DNA from: Paenibacillus sedimenti
GTDB taxonomy: Bacteria > Bacillota > Bacilli > Paenibacillales > NBRC-103111
Reading direction: 5' to 3'
Length of the DNA: 64,000 nt
Assembly (NCBI RefSeq): GCF_014534655.1
Contig: NZ_JACVVD010000008.1
Span: 244,352 to 308,351 of the forward strand
In this document: positions 25,789 through 34,537 of the stretch, in pieces
Layout of the letters: each line of letters begins with the position of its first letter
How positions within the stretch are numbered: the stretch's first letter is position 1
Position numbers and translations under genes: made by a program
The notes under the pieces: generated by a model
Databases searched by the model: none
The model's input: only the letters and a program-made list of their open reading frames with translations
What the model was told of the DNA's origin: nothing

Positions 25789-26514
25789 GTGACCGTCAAG
25801 GCGATTGAAATTAGCGGATTGACCAAGTCGTTTAAGAACGGCAGGGGTATCAGCGAATTGAACCTGGAAGTCGATCAAGGGGATGTCTTCGGATTCCTTG
25901 GCCCGAACGGGGCGGGGAAGACAACCGCCATGAAAATGATTACCGGGCTGATGAAGCCGGACCGCGGCGACGTAAAGATTTTTGGCGCCAGCGTGACCGA
26001 GGATTATGTGAATGCCATGAAGCATGTGGGCTGCTTGATTGAAACTGCGGAGTCGTATCCGTATTTAACGGCGAATGAGAATTTAAAGCTGTTTGCAAGA
26101 TTTTATCCGGATGTGGATCAGCGGCGCATTGATGAATGCCTGGAAATTACAGGCATGCTGAAATACAAGAATGAAAAGTCACAGAAGTTCTCCCTGGGGA
26201 TGAAGCAACGGATGGGGATTGCTGCGGCTATTCTTTCCAGGCCGAAGCTGCTCATTCTGGACGAGCCTTTGAACGGGCTGGACGTGGAAGGCATGCTGGA
26301 GATGCGGAAGCTCATTAAGCAGCTTTCTCAGGAAGGAACCACCTTTTTCATTTCCAGTCACTTGATCCATGATGTAGAGTTAACCTGCACAAGAATCGGA
26401 ATCGTCTACGGTGGCCGACTGGTCAACGTGGAATATACCGAGAACATTCTTTCTTATTATTCATCCTTGGAAAATTATTTTGTAAGCGAGGTGGATCGAA
26501 ATGGCCGGGTTTAA
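25789..26514 (+). CDS. ABC transporter ATP-binding protein
   Basis: 241 residues from the GTG at 25789 (AAGGAG ten bases upstream); an ATG at 25693 lies before the terminator and is rejected. All nucleotide-binding motifs are present: Walker A GPNGAGKTT, signature FSLGMKQRM, Walker B LLILDEPLNGLD and the H-loop SSHLIHD. The type is that of BcrA-like ATPases in peptide or lantibiotic self-protection exporters. It overlaps the permease gene by 14 bases. Confidence 0.93.
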   Translation: MTVKAIEISGLTKSFKNGRGISELNLEVDQGDVFGFLGPNGAGKTTAMKMITGLMKPDRGDVKIFGASVTEDYVNAMKHVGCLIETAESYPYLTANENLKLFARFYPDVDQRRIDECLEITGMLKYKNEKSQKFSLGMKQRMGIAAAILSRPKLLILDEPLNGLDVEGMLEMRKLIKQLSQEGTTFFISSHLIHDVELTCTRIGIVYGGRLVNVEYTENILSYYSSLENYFVSEVDRNGRV

Positions 26515-27253
26515 AGCCGCATTCCTCAATGAAGCGGTGAAGCTGATGAAGAAGAAGAAGCTGCTGGCGGCCGCAATTTTGTCCACGCTAGCCGTGATGA
26601 TCGGACAGCTTGCCGTCACAACGATTAAGCATGGGCTGGGACTGCGGGTCGTGGGCAGCGTTGAGTTTCCGATTGTTGTGCTGCAATTTTTCTCGTATAC
26701 GATTTTGCCGCTATTTGCGACCTTCGTAGCGATCGATATGTTCAACGGGGAAACTTCTTCGAATACGATGAAAATTACCCTGCTTAGACCGGTATCGAGA
26801 TTCGGCGTATTCAGCGCAAAAGTATTGAATTTGGCTTTATTTATTGCCGGTATTCTGTTGTTCGTGATGATCATTTCGATGCTGGCAGGCTTCATCTTTA
26901 ATCCGTCTACCGCAAGCTTCGAGGGCGTGTTCAAGGTCATCGCGTCGTATGCATTAACCTTCTTCCCCGTATTGGTCTTTGCGCTGATTGTCATTCTCTT
27001 GGCGAATGTGATTCAAGGCGGACTAGCTGTCTTTTTCCTATCGATTTTAGTGTTTATCGCGTTTAATTTCCTGGGCATAGCGTTCTCGGCCTACTCCAGC
27101 TTTTTTGTGACCTCCATGTTCGACTGGTACTTCCTGTGGATTTCAGAGTCGATCAATGTATTCAAGATTTTGCGCCAAGTCTTGATTCTGGCAGGTTGTG
27201 GTATGATGTTATTTACAACTGGTTTTTATTTGTTTGACAGGAAAGATATTTAG
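26501..27253 (+). CDS. ABC-2 type permease
   Basis: 250 residues with six hydrophobic segments: 20-40, 55-80, 105-130, 140-170, 172-195 and 220-243 approximately. The first cytoplasmic helix is lysine-rich (LMKKKKLLAA), and MFNGETSSNTMKITLLRPVS is the coupling region typical of BcrB/ABC-2 permeases. The start overlaps the end of the ATPase gene, so the two subunits are probably translated together. Substrate is not visible; drug or antimicrobial-peptide export is an inference from the family. Confidence 0.88.
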   Translation: MAGFKAAFLNEAVKLMKKKKLLAAAILSTLAVMIGQLAVTTIKHGLGLRVVGSVEFPIVVLQFFSYTILPLFATFVAIDMFNGETSSNTMKITLLRPVSRFGVFSAKVLNLALFIAGILLFVMIISMLAGFIFNPSTASFEGVFKVIASYALTFFPVLVFALIVILLANVIQGGLAVFFLSILVFIAFNFLGIAFSAYSSFFVTSMFDWYFLWISESINVFKILRQVLILAGCGMMLFTTGFYLFDRKDI

Positions 27254-27265
27254 AGAGGGACTTGC

Positions 27266-28693
27266 ATGGACTTCACCAAACGTTTTTTTACGATGAACGC
27301 GCTGGCGATGCTGGCATCCATTAGCCTCACGCTGCTGGCGGTCGTGATTTTTATCGCGACCTATACGAAGGTATTCGGATACGAAGTGCAGTCGAAGGGA
27401 TTGCAGCGCGCTTTCGAGGTCCGGGCGGCGATAGGCGAGCTGCAGCGACAAGCGCAGATGGCCGGGTTCGACCAACTGCTCGATCAACAATACCAAAACG
27501 AGCTGACGAGGCGAGTGAACGTTCTAGGGGCCAGTGCCGTCCTATTAAAGAATCGGGAAGTCTTATATGCTACAAAAAGTTTCAGTAAATTCGATATTGA
27601 GAAAAGCTTAATTCTATCAGGGGAAGAAACGCATCCGGATACGATTGAGCTGGATGGCGACAATTATCAGTTTGCCCGCGTGGATTATAAGCTGCAATCC
27701 GGCGATATGGGCATTTTGTTGCTCCTGGCTCCGATTCAGATGAACACGGGCTTCTACTGGCTGCTGGGCGGCTTTACACTGGGCTTCTTCACGCTCGTCT
27801 TTCTCGTGATGAACTTATGGGTATCGTACCGGTTCTCACGGGGCATCGTTACGCCGATCTCACGGCTGAAGGCTGCGGCGAATGCTATTAGTGAAGGCGA
27901 TTTGAGCCGAGGCATTGCCGAGGAGGGCGAAGGCGAGGTTCGCGAACTGTGCAGAACGCTAGAGCTTATGCGGATCAAGCTCAAGGAATCCGTCTATCTG
28001 CAGGAAAAATACGACGACAACCGAAAGTTCCTGGTGTCCAGCATTTCACATGATCTGAAAACGCCTGTGACATCCATTAAAGGATATATTGAAGGCATCA
28101 TCGACGGTGTTGCCAAAACGCCGGAAAAGCTGGAGGAGTACCTGGAAACCGCCAGGTCCAAAGCGATTCTGGTGAACGCGATGATCGACGATCTCCTACT
28201 GTACTCGAAGCTGGATCTGAACCAGCTGCCGTATCATTTTGAGAAGAGTGATGTGCTGGCTTATTTCGAGGATTGCGTAGCGGATTATAAATATGAATTC
28301 GAGAAGGCGGACATCGCCATCGAGCTAATCAATGAAATGAAGGAATCGGTACAGGTCTTGATCGATCGGGAGCGGTTGAAACGAGTCGTTCAGAACATCC
28401 TGGACAATGCGATGACTTATGTAGAGAAGGGCCGAGGGCAGGTTATGATTATGCTCCGGGAGACGCGGACCTCGGTCATTATAGAGATAAGAGATAATGG
28501 AAAAGGGATACCGGAAACGAAGCTGCCTCACATTTTTGAACGATTTTATCAGGCGGACCCGTCCCGAAAGAGCGGCAGCGGACTTGGCCTGGCCATCGCT
28601 AAGCAAATTATTGAAGGGCATGAAGGAAAGATTTGGGCTACGAGCCAAGTGGGCGAAGGGACCCGGATCATGATATCGCTCAAGAAGTTCTAG
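27266..28693 (+). CDS. Sensor histidine kinase
   Basis: 475 residues. TM1 about 12-32, an extracellular domain of about 125 residues, TM2 about 163-185, HAMP 186-240, dimerisation helix with the phosphorylated His262 in SSISHDLKTPVTSIKGY, and an ATPase domain with the N box VVQNILDNAMTYV, G1 IEIRDNGKGIP, F box FERFYQAD and G2 GSGLGLAIAKQI. All catalytic motifs are intact. It starts 12 bases after the permease gene and is followed 20 bases later by its response regulator. Confidence 0.95.
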   Translation: MDFTKRFFTMNALAMLASISLTLLAVVIFIATYTKVFGYEVQSKGLQRAFEVRAAIGELQRQAQMAGFDQLLDQQYQNELTRRVNVLGASAVLLKNREVLYATKSFSKFDIEKSLILSGEETHPDTIELDGDNYQFARVDYKLQSGDMGILLLLAPIQMNTGFYWLLGGFTLGFFTLVFLVMNLWVSYRFSRGIVTPISRLKAAANAISEGDLSRGIAEEGEGEVRELCRTLELMRIKLKESVYLQEKYDDNRKFLVSSISHDLKTPVTSIKGYIEGIIDGVAKTPEKLEEYLETARSKAILVNAMIDDLLLYSKLDLNQLPYHFEKSDVLAYFEDCVADYKYEFEKADIAIELINEMKESVQVLIDRERLKRVVQNILDNAMTYVEKGRGQVMIMLRETRTSVIIEIRDNGKGIPETKLPHIFERFYQADPSRKSGSGLGLAIAKQIIEGHEGKIWATSQVGEGTRIMISLKKF

Positions 28694-28713
28694 CGTGTAG
28701 GGAGAGTTAGAAG

Positions 28714-29409
28714 ATGAAGAAGATTCTGATCGTGGAAGACGACCAAAGCATCGCCAATCTGCAGCGGGACTATCTCGAGCTGAGCGGCTATGCCGTGAAA
28801 ATCGTAAACAGTGGAACAGCAGCCCTCCAAGCACTCAAGGAAGAGGAGTTTGAGCTGATTCTTCTGGATATTATGCTGCCGGACATCGACGGCTTCGAGG
28901 TGCTGAGAAACGTCCGGGAGCAGGGCGATATTCCGGTGCTGCTCGTGTCCGCCAGGGCGGAGGAGATTTATAAAATTAACGGACTCGGTCTCGGCGCGGA
29001 CGATTACATCACAAAGCCGTTCAGTTCGGGCGAATTGGTGGCTCGAGTTAGCGCGCATCTGAAAAAGTTCGAACGGATGAAAGAGCGGTTCGGCAAAGGC
29101 AACGAAGGTAACAAGCTGCAAGTGCGGGGCTTGGAAGTGCATAAGGATGCTCGCCGCGTGTTCGTGAACGGCAATGAAGTGATGCTAGCTCAGAAGGAGT
29201 TCGACCTGCTGCTGTTCCTCCTGCAGAACGCCAACCGGGTATTCGGCAAAGAGGAGCTGTTCGAACGCATATGGGGCTTGGACAGCTTAGGCGATGCGTC
29301 CACGGTGACGGTTCACATCGCCCGCATCCGGGAGAAAATTGAGGAGACGCCGTCTAAGCCGCAGTATATCGGCACGGTATGGGGCTCCGGATATAGGTTT
29401 ATCGTATAA
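28714..29409 (+). CDS. OmpR/PhoB family response regulator
   Basis: 231 residues. Receiver domain 1-115 with acidic pocket EDD (8-10), phospho-acceptor Asp52 in LILLDIMLPD and Lys in YITKPFSSGEL; C-terminal winged helix about 130-230 ending YIGTVWGSGYRF. It completes a two-component system with the preceding kinase and probably controls the exported protein and ABC genes of the same block. A terminator follows. Confidence 0.95.
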   Translation: MKKILIVEDDQSIANLQRDYLELSGYAVKIVNSGTAALQALKEEEFELILLDIMLPDIDGFEVLRNVREQGDIPVLLVSARAEEIYKINGLGLGADDYITKPFSSGELVARVSAHLKKFERMKERFGKGNEGNKLQVRGLEVHKDARRVFVNGNEVMLAQKEFDLLLFLLQNANRVFGKEELFERIWGLDSLGDASTVTVHIARIREKIEETPSKPQYIGTVWGSGYRFIV

Positions 29410-29432
29410 TCGTCGCTCGAGAGGACGGGAGG

Positions 29433-29454
29433 CAGCCGGAAACGGCTGTTTTTT
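29433..29454 (+). terminator. Terminator of the two-component operon
   Basis: CAGCCG, loop GAAA, CGGCTG, then TTTTTTA. Confidence 0.85.
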
Positions 29455-29462
29455 ATTACCAC

Positions 29463-29506
29463 ATAAGAAAGTATAAGTTTTCGGTTCCCGAAAACCGCTT
29501 TCTTAT
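29463..29506. other. Nested double palindrome
   Basis: ATAAGAAAG (29463-29471) pairs perfectly with CTTTCTTAT (29498-29506), and between them GTTTTCGG pairs perfectly with CCGAAAAC around TTC. A small ACGTC/GACGT hairpin with T tail follows at 29553-29570. The remaining bases to 29722 hold no supported gene. Confidence 0.55.
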
Positions 29507-29722
29507 TGGCGATAAAAACTTCCACTAAACGCGGTCGCACATCTTTGAATGTACGTCGATAGACGTTTTTCTCATGCGAAAAACACGAAAATCCAAGCGG
29601 GGCGCGGCTTCACAGGTACTTTCTTTTATAGTCCTGAGTTTTCTCAAATAACGGGCAGGGCACTTACAATATATGGTAGTATAGAATGGAGTACATTTCA
29701 TATAAGGGAGTAGAGGGAATCT

Positions 29723-30220
29723 ATGGTGAAACAACTGATCGTCGGAGACGCCATGCATGAGCTGGCCACTACGCGCCGCATCCTGGAGCGCTTGCCCGAG
29801 GAGCATATGACGTGGAAGCCGCATGTGAAATCTATGACGTTGGGCGGGCTGGCCACGCACCTGATCAACCTGCTGAACTGGCAAGTCGCGATTTTTCATT
29901 ACCCGGAATTCGATCTTTCGACCGTGCCGCTTCGGCGGGAACCTTTGGAAAGACGCGAAGAAGTGCTGAAGGAATTCGACGCGAACGTCATCAAGCTTGA
30001 AAAGCTGTTAGCCGAATGCGACGAGAAGACGCTCGGCGAGGAATGGACCTTGCGGAACGGCGACCATATCATCCTGCGCCAACCGCGGGCTATCGCGCTT
30101 CGCACCTTCGGGTTAAGCCACATGGTCCACCACCGTGCGCAGCTCGGGGTTTATTTTCGGCTTCTTGATATTCCGGTGCCCGGCCTCTACGGTCCCTCGG
30201 CCGACGAGGAAGTCAAATGA
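29723..30220 (+). CDS. DinB family protein
   Basis: 165 residues forming the four-helix DinB bundle, with conserved histidines in LGGLATHLINLLNW and in LSHMVHHRAQLGVYFRLLDI, where the family holds a divalent metal. Many members are thiol-dependent transferases (bacillithiol or mycothiol type), but the role of this one is not known. GAGGGAATCT precedes the ATG. It is a single-gene unit followed by a dispersed palindrome and a terminator. Confidence 0.88.
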   Translation: MVKQLIVGDAMHELATTRRILERLPEEHMTWKPHVKSMTLGGLATHLINLLNWQVAIFHYPEFDLSTVPLRREPLERREEVLKEFDANVIKLEKLLAECDEKTLGEEWTLRNGDHIILRQPRAIALRTFGLSHMVHHRAQLGVYFRLLDIPVPGLYGPSADEEVK

Positions 30221-30295
30221 ACTAAGACGCGCCAATCAGTGGATTCATGGCGGCCCTTAAATAGTATCTACCTTAAGATATTTATTAGGTCGTTC

Positions 30296-30316
30296 AACTA
30301 ACGCAGAACGATAGCT
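30296..30316 (+). repeat. Dispersed palindromic repeat, copy 2
   Basis: AACTAACGCAGAACGATAGC at 30296-30315, downstream of the DinB gene. It is preceded by TTC, and a second TAGTTGAA occurs at 30373-30380, so a larger inverted repeat TTCAACTA...TAGTTGAA encloses about 80 bases. Confidence 0.65.
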
Positions 30317-30382
30317 CAATCAATAAAGCATGATGGCAGATGATAGATAGGCTTTTTCTCTGAACGTATTATATAGTTGAAT

Positions 30383-30424
30383 AACGAAGAAGCTGCCGGC
30401 ACGATCGGTAGCTTCGTTACGTTT
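30383..30424 (+). terminator. Terminator-like hairpin after DinB
   Basis: AACGAAG...GCTGCCG pairs, with a small bulge, with CGGTAGCTTCGTT; the tail is ACGTTTAC. Confidence 0.5.
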
Positions 30425-30480
30425 ACTAGCAGATTAGTTAGTGAACAGAAAGCGTTGGGATGTAGAAAGGGGCTGAAGCA

Positions 30481-30819
30481 TTGAAAATAATGAAATGGAT
30501 ACTAGCCATTTTAGTAATAGGACTTTTCATCACACCTTTCTTTTACGTACAAACGAACAAAAAAATGTATGCGAACAAAGTGACTAACTATCTTTTGAAT
30601 GAACAGCATTACAAAAAGAATGAAATAAAATCAGTTAAAGGAATCTGGGGTATTAAATTACCGTCATTTTACACTATTGTTGTATTTGAAAATGAACCGT
30701 ACGTTGAGTACATATATTTTGCCCATAATAATGTAATGCAGTTTAGCCATAACGTTACAGAAGAAGGTAAGCAATTAGGCATTACCGAATCAGATCTTAA
30801 AAATATTGCTGCGAAGTAA
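30481..30819 (+). CDS. DUF3139 family membrane-anchored protein
   Basis: 112 residues from TTG at 30481 (GAAAGGGG upstream; ATG at 30490 also possible). One N-terminal membrane segment (ILAILVIGLFITPFF), then a short extracellular domain with YKKNEIKSVKGIWGIKLPSF and VVFENEPYVEYIY, the wording of DUF3139 proteins of Bacillales. The function is unknown. AT-rich, single-gene unit, followed by a repeat copy. Confidence 0.72.
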   Translation: MKIMKWILAILVIGLFITPFFYVQTNKKMYANKVTNYLLNEQHYKKNEIKSVKGIWGIKLPSFYTIVVFENEPYVEYIYFAHNNVMQFSHNVTEEGKQLGITESDLKNIAAK

Positions 30820-30838
30820 GCAATATAAATTGATTGTT

Positions 30839-30860
30839 CCCTAACGGAGAACGATAGGTT
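30839..30860 (+). repeat. Dispersed palindromic repeat, copy 3
   Basis: CCCTAACGGAGAACGATAGG, 20 bases after the DUF3139 stop. Confidence 0.6.
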
Positions 30861-30911
30861 CAAGAACGAAATAAGGCTTCGTGATACGCTTTAATTAAGG
30901 AGTTCATTTTT

Positions 30912-31196
30912 ATGAGATATTTGAAATGGTGCATTGTTTCTTTATTCATTTATAACCTATTAACAATTATGGCGTGGTTAATTGACGATTTAGGATGGAA
31001 AAAGGGAGTAACAGAAGGAAGTTACCAAATATACGCGAACTTAATTTCAAACATTCAATTCCTCATTAAAATCATTCTAGGAATGGATGATGTGATTAAT
31101 TATAACTTTAGAGTTTTACCGTTTATTATAGGGGCTATTGTTTGGATATTTATCGCAATTTTGTTTTGTAAGCTGAAAAATCGTACACATCATTAA
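30912..31196 (+). CDS. Small hypothetical membrane protein
   Basis: 94 residues; AAGGAG precedes the ATG. Hydrophobic segments lie at about 5-24, 45-60 and 68-88 (VLPFIIGAIVWIFIAILFC), ending in a basic cytoplasmic tail. No family is recognised. The stop codon is two bases from a partial copy of the dispersed palindrome (CTAACGGATACAAGAAC) and a terminator follows. Confidence 0.6.
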   Translation: MRYLKWCIVSLFIYNLLTIMAWLIDDLGWKKGVTEGSYQIYANLISNIQFLIKIILGMDDVINYNFRVLPFIIGAIVWIFIAILFCKLKNRTHH

Positions 31197-31229
31197 GCTA
31201 ACGGATACAAGAACTTAATAAAGACACCT

Positions 31230-31257
31230 AAGGCAGCCAGGGTCGGCTGCCTTTTCT
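31230..31257 (+). terminator. Terminator
   Basis: AAGGCAGCC, loop AGGGTC, GGCTGCCTT, then TTCTC. Confidence 0.8.
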
Positions 31258-31314
31258 CAAGCATTTTTGCGCATAGCGTGCATACGTTTCGGTAGAGCGT
31301 GGCCCGGAATCCGA

Positions 31315-33099
31315 TCACCCCATAGCCGCTTTTTGTTTGATCCATAATTTCGAGAAATCGATCCAACCGAAGGAGTCCAGTGAGACCCCTTTGAGCGCCG
31401 AATGATACTTGGATACCTTATTGATGTGATAACCGAACATGATCCAGTCCTCGTCCCTCATTCTCTGCTCGATCCGATCGATGACCTCACCCCGCGCTTT
31501 CGGTGTAGGCAATTGCACGAACTTGCGGAAGCACATTCCCAGCCATGCATGCTGCTCGTGATTGAAAAAACGGTGCAGGAAGCTCGACTCATCCTGAAAT
31601 AATCGCAGATATCCCCACTCCGTATCGTCCTCGAGCGATTCGCAGATGAGCAGCAGATCCGCCTCACGGTCCGCGTCCGTTGAAAAGTAGTCAGCAAAGG
31701 GTATCGGATGAATGGTGATATGCAGTCCGATAGAATGACAGCGCAGCTGCAGCCACTGGGCGTCCTTCAAGAATTCCTTTTTATCCAAGTAATAAAGCTT
31801 TAGCGCTTCCCCGGAATATCCGCTTTCCCGAAGATAAGCCTGTGCTTCTTTAAGGGGCGCTTCCCCATCGTCGACATGCTTGCTCTTATCAGGCAAAAAA
31901 CTGCTCGCCGGAGCCATGCGGTTCCCCTTCAACTCCCCAATGATCGCGGTGCGGTCGTAAAGAAGCCTCATCGCCATGCGGAAAGAAGGTTGATGATGAA
32001 TGCCTTCTTTTCTAAAATTGAAAGCCACAAACTGGCAGCCGTCTATCAACGATTCGATTTCGGTCGTAGGGTCGTTCTCCTCTTGCCTTGCATCGTCCCA
32101 ATTAGGGAGCTGGTATTGATCGTTCTGGATGTCATCCGGAATGAGCCACAGCTCCACCCGATCCAAGAGCGCTCTCTCCCGGTAAAAGTCTTCGAAAACC
32201 TCCAGAACCAGCACCTGGTCCGTGAACTCGGCCATGCGAAACGGTCCCGTTCCGATCATCGCTTTTTCCGAAAATTCAACGTCATGGGGAAGGATGGACA
32301 TATAGAAAGAGCCGAAAAAGTGTAGGAATAACCGGTTAGGCTGCTTTAGATAAAAGGTAATGATATGATCGGACACGATGTCGACCCGATCGATCTCTTT
32401 ATACTGCCAACGTGATGGAGAATGGACAGTCTCAAGCCGCTGCAGCGTAAACAGCACATCCTTTGCCGTAAACGGCCGTCCGTGGTGAAAACGCACTCCT
32501 TTTCTCAAATAAAAAGTCCACCTGCTCCCGTCCTCATTGCTTTCCCAGAAGTGGGCAAGGGCCGGAAGGTAGGTCTTGGTCTGGGGATCGAAGGCAACCA
32601 ATGTATCACAAAATTGCTGAAGAAAAAAAGCCTCGGTCGAAGTCGATACGAAAGCGGGATCAAGAGAAGTAAGCTTCCTGTCCAAGGTTACCCGCAGAAC
32701 ATCCACGATGGCGGATTTTGTCTGTTCCACCTGAAAACCGAACCGGGCGCCGAGCCGAGCTCGAAGCTTGCTGCATAGAGGGATGGGCAAGTTTTTATGA
32801 TAGAGCAGGTCCATAGCTTCTTTGATCTTATCTTTGGCCAGCAGGTCTTGAAAGTACTCATCCGCCACATCCCCTAGATCCCTCAAGAGAGTCATTTTGG
32901 ACGAATTGCCTCGGCCAATCCCGGCCTGCCATTCGATAAATCCTTCCTCCAAGAGCTTACGCAAAATCAGCTTGACGTTGCGGGATGTACAGTATAGAAC
33001 TTCCGTCAAATCCCGGGTCGTAATAGAAACGGTCTCTCCCTTGACCAGGTGGGGTGGGAGCGACAGCAGAATGTTCAGATAATGCTCGGTGGACTTCAT
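31315..33099 (-). CDS. SgrR-type regulator with a solute-binding domain
   Basis: 594 residues from the ATG at 33099, which follows GGAGG; a longer start at 33123 has no site. The N-terminal winged helix-turn-helix (about 1-110, TTRDLTEVLYCTSRNVKLIL) is joined to a family-5 peptide/nickel-type substrate-binding domain (about 150-590: DPAFVSTSTEAFFLQQFCDT, FYLRKGVRFHHGRPFTAKDV, IGTGPFRM). This is the SgrR architecture, in which the binding domain senses a small solute in the cytoplasm. It is divergent from an MFS exporter that it probably regulates. Confidence 0.9.
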   Translation of the reverse strand: MKSTEHYLNILLSLPPHLVKGETVSITTRDLTEVLYCTSRNVKLILRKLLEEGFIEWQAGIGRGNSSKMTLLRDLGDVADEYFQDLLAKDKIKEAMDLLYHKNLPIPLCSKLRARLGARFGFQVEQTKSAIVDVLRVTLDRKLTSLDPAFVSTSTEAFFLQQFCDTLVAFDPQTKTYLPALAHFWESNEDGSRWTFYLRKGVRFHHGRPFTAKDVLFTLQRLETVHSPSRWQYKEIDRVDIVSDHIITFYLKQPNRLFLHFFGSFYMSILPHDVEFSEKAMIGTGPFRMAEFTDQVLVLEVFEDFYRERALLDRVELWLIPDDIQNDQYQLPNWDDARQEENDPTTEIESLIDGCQFVAFNFRKEGIHHQPSFRMAMRLLYDRTAIIGELKGNRMAPASSFLPDKSKHVDDGEAPLKEAQAYLRESGYSGEALKLYYLDKKEFLKDAQWLQLRCHSIGLHITIHPIPFADYFSTDADREADLLLICESLEDDTEWGYLRLFQDESSFLHRFFNHEQHAWLGMCFRKFVQLPTPKARGEVIDRIEQRMRDEDWIMFGYHINKVSKYHSALKGVSLDSFGWIDFSKLWIKQKAAMG

Positions 33100-33208
33100 C
33101 GCGCTTTCCGTCCTCCATTTCATAAAAGGTGAAGTTTTTGTTTTGATACTACTCTTTTTTTTCTACTTTTACAAGATAAAATAGAACTACATCAAGGGGG
33201 GAATGGAG

Positions 33209-34498
33209 ATGGAATTTTTCAAGCTGCATCCGAACATCCGAATTCGCATTTTTACTTCATTTTTAAACCGGTCGGCGGGGACGATGATTTTCCCGTTTAT
33301 GGCCATTTATTTCTCGGAAAAACTGGGGCAGGGGCTGGCCGGTATTTTACTCCTGATCACTCTGGCGGCGCAAGTCGTCATGAGCGTCTATGGAGGGTAT
33401 TTGTCCGACCTTCGGGGAAGAAAAGTGATCATGGTTTCATCCTTGGGCATACAGTTCATCGCCCTCTCGATCATGACGCTGGCCAATTCATCGCTCCTGG
33501 ATTCCGCATGGCTGACTTTTACCATGATGCTGGTGCAAAGCGCCTGCAATGGCATGATGAGTCCGGCCGCCGATGCGATGCTGATCGATGTCAGCACGAA
33601 GGAAGACCGCAGCTTCATGTACGCTATCCAATATTGGTCGGTCAATTTATCCGTCGCGATCGGATCCGTGTTAGGCGGACTCTGGTTCGCTTCACACCGG
33701 TTTGAATTGTTCGTCATGCTCACTCTAGCCTGTCTGATTACGCTGATATTAACTGCTTTTCGGATTGAGGAAACCTATCAGCCTGCTCTTAAGCATGGCC
33801 TGAGCGGGACGGGAATGAAGATTTTCCGTGGCATCTGGCACAATTATACGCCTTTGGTGAAAGATAAGCTCTTCATGTTGTATAGCTTGGGCGGGATGCT
33901 GCTGTACTCCATCGAGTTTCAAACGACCAACTACATAGGCGTAAGGCTGGAGCGGGAATTTGTCGCACGTCAGGTCGCATTTACGGATTGGTTTTCGTTT
34001 GAGCTGACCGGCATGAAGGTACTGAGTCTCATTCAAATCGAGAATACCGTTATGGTTATCTGCCTTTCCCTTTTTATTACGAAGCTGGTTAAGGCATTCA
34101 AGGATACGCTTGTGTTGTATAGCGGAGCTCTGTTGTACACGATTGGTTATTGCGTAGTTGGATTTAGCAATTCATTGTGGCTCATCTTGTTTGCCGTCCT
34201 TTTGGCTACGGCCGGAGAGCTGTTGTACCACCCTGTCAGACAATCCTATTTAGCAGAGATCGTAAAGGAAGACGCGAGAAGCTCTTACATGGCGGTCAAC
34301 GGATTAGTTTTTCAATTGGCGCAGGCGGTGGGGGCTCTTGGTATCAGTATTGGCGCAGTGCTGTCCTCGGGCATGATGTCTTCCCTTTATTTCGTCATGG
34401 GAATCTCAGGTCTCATTCTTATCCGCTGGACTATCGTCCGGTTAAAAGGAGAAAGCCGGAGCTCCGTGAGGAAGTCATCGGTTACTGTAGAAGCGTAA
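33209..34498 (+). CDS. MFS transporter (multidrug or sugar efflux type)
   Basis: 429 residues; the ATG at 33209 is spaced correctly from AAGGGGGG, while ATG 33203 is too close. About twelve membrane segments. The loop 2-3 motif GGYLSDLRGRKVIMVS is the MFS signature, and NRSAGTMIFPFMAIYFSEKL resembles YttB/MdtH-like efflux proteins. It is divergent from the SgrR-type regulator and 39 bases before an aldo/keto reductase gene with which it may be cotranscribed. Confidence 0.88.
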   Translation: MEFFKLHPNIRIRIFTSFLNRSAGTMIFPFMAIYFSEKLGQGLAGILLLITLAAQVVMSVYGGYLSDLRGRKVIMVSSLGIQFIALSIMTLANSSLLDSAWLTFTMMLVQSACNGMMSPAADAMLIDVSTKEDRSFMYAIQYWSVNLSVAIGSVLGGLWFASHRFELFVMLTLACLITLILTAFRIEETYQPALKHGLSGTGMKIFRGIWHNYTPLVKDKLFMLYSLGGMLLYSIEFQTTNYIGVRLEREFVARQVAFTDWFSFELTGMKVLSLIQIENTVMVICLSLFITKLVKAFKDTLVLYSGALLYTIGYCVVGFSNSLWLILFAVLLATAGELLYHPVRQSYLAEIVKEDARSSYMAVNGLVFQLAQAVGALGISIGAVLSSGMMSSLYFVMGISGLILIRWTIVRLKGESRSSVRKSSVTVEA

Positions 34499-34537
34499 TT
34501 GAACTAACCAAATTTACATTTTAGGGAGGAAATGAAC

